A stretch of DNA of 64,000 bases from Gibbula magus (lineage: Eukaryota > Mollusca > Gastropoda > Trochida > Trochidae), in NCBI GenBank assembly GCA_936450465.1, contig OW388293.1, forward strand, positions 45,419,040 through 45,483,039, read 5' to 3'. This document shows, one piece after another, positions 60,350 to 64,000 of the stretch. Positions within the stretch are counted from its first letter, which is position 1, and every line of letters begins with the position of its first letter. The position numbers and the translations under genes are program-made. The notes under the pieces were generated by a model. The model was not told the DNA's origin, did no database searches, and worked only from the letters and a program-made list of their open reading frames with translations.

Positions 60350-61890
60350 CAAGTAATAATATCTTGGCTCTGAGTCACTGACAGACTACCATTGGAGAAG
60401 CTATAATTAAATGACCACAGAAAGGGGATAAATCTTTCTAGAAAAAACTTATACATGTAGAACTCACAAGTAAACCCATCAGAACCTAGATATTTATTGT
60501 TTTGGCCTTCTTCTTGAAAATACTTCAGGACTTCATCATAAGTTACTGAACCTTCTAATTAGTCGGACTTGTCTTTACTAAGTCTACACAAATCCTCTTC
60601 GGGATATAATAAATCAAGTTCACAATCTTTCAATATATGCTCCTTGGAAGAATACAATCCTTCATAACAATATTTGGCCTCAAGAACGATATCCTCTGTA
60701 CTCTCTACAAAAGATCCATTTTCTAAAACTAACTGGGACATACCTTTGCTGACATAAAGCTCCTATTTTTAAGGTTACAAAAATAGCGACTGACCTTCTC
60801 TCCTTCATCTATCAATTTGGCCCTTGAGCGAATAATGATGCCTCCATTTTGCTTTACGGATGTCCTCTTATTCTTTCCTTGTTTTGTCCAATTTATAAAT
60901 ATAAACAAAATTTGCTTCCAAATATTATCCAATAAGTCTTGTTCTTTTTTAAATCTATATTTTTTCAAAAACGATGAATATGAGACAGATTTTCATATTT
61001 CCATTAATAAAGTTTCTAAAAATAATTGATTGTTCACTACAAAATCAATTTTTGAGAAATTTACTTCACCAATGTTTGCCTCGTGTTTGAAGGAGAGGCA
61101 TATTGCTTCACAACATTATTAATAGTTTCCTAAACAGAAGAGTGTTGTTTTTGAACTTCCAATATGTAGTTTTGTGGCTATCTTTATCTGAAAAATTCAT
61201 TTTGATGTCAATGAGAGTATGATCTAATCTGTATGCAACATTTATAGAGGATTTGCAAGCAAATAAATATAAATTCTGGGAGATCAGAAAGAAATCTAGC
61301 CTTGCTTGTCTGATAGGATTAGGGTGTCTCCAGGTATATCCATGTACTTCAGGGTTATGGTCCCTCCAAATATCAACAAGGTCAAGGTCCCCTATCATTC
61401 CATCAACTATCTTTCTAGCATTAGGGTTGTTCACATTCTTATAATTGAAACTATCCAAAGACGGTTGCAGACAAAGGTTAAAGTTCCCAGCAAGAATATA
61501 ATGAGAATTCTAAAGGCTTTGATTCTATCCAAAACCAAAGCATAAATTCGGGTTCATCAGAATTAGGGCCATAGAGGTTTACTAAAGTTATTTTTTCACA
61601 AATAGTCAATTCAAAATCAGAAGATTACCCCTATCATCCGTGAAAGTATCATGTATCTTATAATTCAGCTGGTTTGAAAACAATATGGCAACTCCTCTAG
61701 ACTGCCCAGTATTACTGTTGGAAATAACATCAGAGCCCCATTCACTTCTAATAAATGGTTCTTTGTCCTTCACAAAATGTGTATCTTGCAAAAAGTAGAT
61801 ATCATATTTCTTAGCTCTCAGAAAATGCAAAACATCACTTCTCTTTGAATATTGATTCAGGCCCTACAGTTTACTGAACCTATAGACAAA
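60350..61890 (-). pseudogene. LINE-C: endonuclease and N-terminal RT, L1/Tx1-like
   Basis: Minus-strand pieces in order: DIYFLQDTHF and SRGVAILFSNQLNYKI (endonuclease N-terminal half), WRDHNPEVHGYTWRHPN and RLDFFLIS plus YRLDHTLIDIK (endonuclease C-terminal half), a basic linker, then EEGQNNKYLGSDGFTCEFY, the GxDGFTxEFY start of reverse transcriptase. The frame is broken several times. Everything after the first RT motif is missing, so this is a 3'-deleted copy, unlike the usual 5' truncation. 61,890-62,680 shows nothing recognised. Confidence 0.85.
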
Positions 61891-62689
61891 CCGGATTCAT
61901 CCATTTAGATAGATACAAAAATGTTTAGATTTGGTAATGTTAAATTCAGAAACAATAATTCAGGCTCTTCAGAGGTGAGAACATCAATAATGTACATTTC
62001 ACTCATGTTCTTAATTAAATGGAAATGGTTTTTTAACACGCACAGTCTCACATTCACAGGAAACGAAAACACTCGACATTTTATTAATCGCTGTCATGTA
62101 CAGCCACTGGAGAGCAAATGATTTTAAGGTGTGCTGTATTACAAATATGTCTTGTGATAAATAGTTTTATCGTAAACAAGCGTATTTGTTTGGGTGTATA
62201 CTTTCTTTTGAGCACTAGTTTTATCACCCAATTGTTTCACCCAAAGTTACTTGACTTTCTGCACCAGTATGCCTGTTTAAAATAGTACGCGTGTACATGT
62301 AATGGAGGTAATTAAATTAGCTATCAGATGTTAACACGTGGAATTGGATTTCATCTTTAAATTACATTTTTGACAATATTAGCGTCTTAGGTTTTATATG
62401 GAAGCAGTTAGCGCCCTTACTTTATCCATGTCAATTTCACATTTATAATACATAGAAATATAGGTTGTCACACATGTCATACTCTGCATTTTCCCATGTA
62501 TTCTAAATTTGATGATACACATGAATTTGTATATTAATAAAGGCGAATATTATAATGTAATCTATATGCAAATACGGTGAGACGTATATGTACGGTGCAT
62601 ATGTGTACATGTACGGTGTATATTGCTGTTATGTCAAGCAGTAGCCATGCGCATCAATGACTAGGGGTGACTATTGACCCAAAGAGACT

Positions 62690-62780
62690 ATTGCGATAGC
62701 GATAGTCTATTGCCACTTACTATTGCGATAGCGATAGACTATTGTAACTCACTATTGCAATAACTATTGCGATAATTTTT
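62690..62780. repeat. Tandem ctattgcgatagcgatag motif
   Basis: The 18-mer occurs at about 62,691 and 62,723 with shorter variants (ctattgcaataactattgcg) after them; each contains overlapping short inverted pairs (ctat...atag). 62,780-63,120 shows nothing. Confidence 0.7.
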
Positions 62781-63128
62781 TTGGTACAAATACGCAATAA
62801 TCAGCTAGATTTCTTATAGGTTTTAGTAGAAATGTTTAATTGATGTGGAACTATGGAACCAAAATCAGTAAAGAAATCATAAATGAAAATACTTTTTGTC
62901 GTTTTGCTATTTCCTATCTCTAGTTCTTCCCTTTTGACCTTCTAAAATGGAAAATCTTGAATGCAATGCAGTGAGGCTTGTGTAAATCATTCATAATTAA
63001 AGGGAGTAGGAAAAGTAACGTATTTCGGACATTCAAAGTGTTATTTGAAGTGTAAACTGACATATAAAGCCAAAAAGTTTGACCTAACTACACTAAATAT
63101 TGATTTTGTGGCTTCTAAACTTAATGAC

Positions 63129-63173
63129 CTATAAAAACGGTCACGAGAATTGACCTTTGACCTAGTGACGTCA
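63129..63173 (+). promoter_or_regulatory. THAP gene promoter elements: TATA-like, DR1, CRE
   Basis: tataaaaa (about 63,130), a perfect DR1 nuclear-receptor element tgacctttgacc (63,151-63,162) and a CRE palindrome tgacgtca (63,166-63,173) lie 66-110 bp before the start codon. The family of bound factors follows from these consensus sites; use in vivo is inference. Confidence 0.55.
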
Positions 63174-63239
63174 CGTCAGGAACGCATTTCGTCTTTCCCG
63201 CTAGATTGCGTCACTGAAAGTGTACAATTTGAGTGCGAA

Positions 63240-63623
63240 ATGCCGCGTAGATGTGTGGTCGGTGGTTGTAGCAACACTTCACATGGCAATATTATGCGAC
63301 ATGTTTGGCCAAGGGATGTTGCTATTGTATCAAATTGGACGAAATTCGTACAAAGAACGCGAGTTGACTGGAAATCAGGGCCCAGCAAGTACAGCTACAT
63401 TTGCTCAGCTCACTTCACAGCAGACGGCTATATCCAACCAAATTATGTTGCCACAACATTGGGATATAAACCAAAACTGAAGACTGATGCATATCCAACG
63501 GTATTGCCACCTAAATGTGATCAGAAGGACAGTGCTTCCATCGGATCTACAGACACCAGTCGAGCGGGCGTCGAGGTTAAAGTGACCCAGCGCTCTGCTT
63601 TTCGGAAGAGGGAATTTTCACGG
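63240..63623 (+). CDS. THAP-domain protein, first exon
   Basis: The exon encodes 128 residues and ends in phase 0 at CGG|GTGAGT. The THAP zinc finger occupies residues 1 to about 89: Cys5, Cys10, Cys55 and His58 give C-x4-C-x44-C-x2-H, with Trp33, Pro24 and the closing AYPT box (84-87, usually AVPT). THAP domains bind specific DNA in the nucleus and occur in transcription or chromatin factors and in P-element-type transposases. The chosen ATG gives the canonical start four residues before Cys5; an in-frame ATG 30 codons upstream would add an unusual extension. The tail (residues 90-128) is Ser/Lys-rich. The frame is intact, and the promoter and splice donor argue for a host gene, but the remaining exons lie off the window, so a domesticated transposon cannot be excluded. 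Confidence 0.88.
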
Positions 63624-63840
63624 GTGAGTTAAATTGTGAATTTTAATGAAATAGTATCTATATACACACTTTGCACCATGTATATTCACTCTGTAGATGT
63701 TACGTTAGTCTTTTTCAGACGTATTGATTTAAGAATCACAAGCAAAACAAAACGTGCTTTTGATTTTTCATTCCGTTCGGTTTTCGATCAGCTCTCGAGT
63801 TACCTGTTTTCGTGGGTTAGATATTTCAATTTTGTTTTAA

Positions 63841-64000
63841 AGGCGCTGTAGCACGTTTTTTGCAAATTTTATTTTTTCAAATTTTTCATTTATAATGATT
63901 GTTTATGTCATTTATATTTACTTTAGAGGGTAAAACATCTTATTACACAAACAAATGATCCGTAGTGGTAATAACGGTGTTGCGTATAAAGCCAAAATTG
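63841..64000. mobile_element. TTAA element family 2, cut by window end (THAP intron 1)
   Basis: TTAA (63,837-63,840) then aggcgctgtagcacg; the following 150 bp match the first half of the 45,165 element (gtaaaacatcttattacaca, taacggtgttgcgtataaag). Confidence 0.75.

Overview
The window is animal nuclear DNA, AT-rich, with small exons, GT-AG introns, TATA/CCAAT/CRE promoters, an AATAAA signal and many decayed transposable elements. A tRNA-derived SINE whose body ends in 'ttgaaagcggcgttaaac' followed by a (CACT)n tail is a type I associate with gastropod molluscs, abalone in particular. Organism: mollusc, probably a vetigastropod (inference; no marker gene is present).

Three host genes are supported. 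(1) On the minus strand, at least 13 exons between 17,617 and 2,191 join in frame into an extracellular protein of at least 837 residues: signal peptide, long Ser/Thr mucin-like stalk, six-cysteine EB/EGF-like module, then five fibronectin type III (FN3) domains. The gene runs on towards the left edge, so its membrane and cytoplasmic part is not visible. (2) On the plus strand, three exons (31,712-43,903) encode a small secreted protein of 207 residues from a family I do not recognise. It has a clean TATA promoter, a signal-peptide exon, an 11-kb first intron and an AATAAA signal. (3) At the right edge, a first exon (63,240-63,623) encodes a complete THAP zinc finger, downstream of a DR1-type nuclear-receptor element and a CRE.

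The rest is a repeat graveyard. 0.5-17 kb: short inverted-repeat elements, minisatellites and an LTR-retrotransposon primer-binding site inside gene 1 introns. 23.5-24.3 kb: a Tc1-type transposase pseudogene split by a SINE with an 11-bp target duplication. 25-31 kb: a cluster of hairpin elements with similar loop cores, two of them inside the 630-bp arms of a 2.9-kb foldback structure that also carries a tRNA-like sequence in each arm. 36-41 kb (intron 1 of gene 2): TTAA-flanked elements, one inserted in another repeat for which an empty-site paralogue exists at 19.5 kb. 45.9-49.9 kb: two LINE remnants, the second hit by an 8-bp-TSD element and by a TA-TSD element. 52-54.4 kb: a second copy of the 8-bp-TSD element, itself split by a 1.86-kb insertion. 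55.3-56.2 kb: an inverted-repeat element next to a perfect 66-bp palindrome. 60.3-61.9 kb: a minus-strand LINE with endonuclease and the start of reverse transcriptase.

Nothing here links the genes into one pathway: they are separate neighbours. The most informative material is the set of nested insertions that can be undone by eye, the foldback cluster, the unrecognised secreted protein and a promoter-like cluster at 57 kb with no visible gene. All exon joins and domain calls were made by reading; no alignment or search was run.
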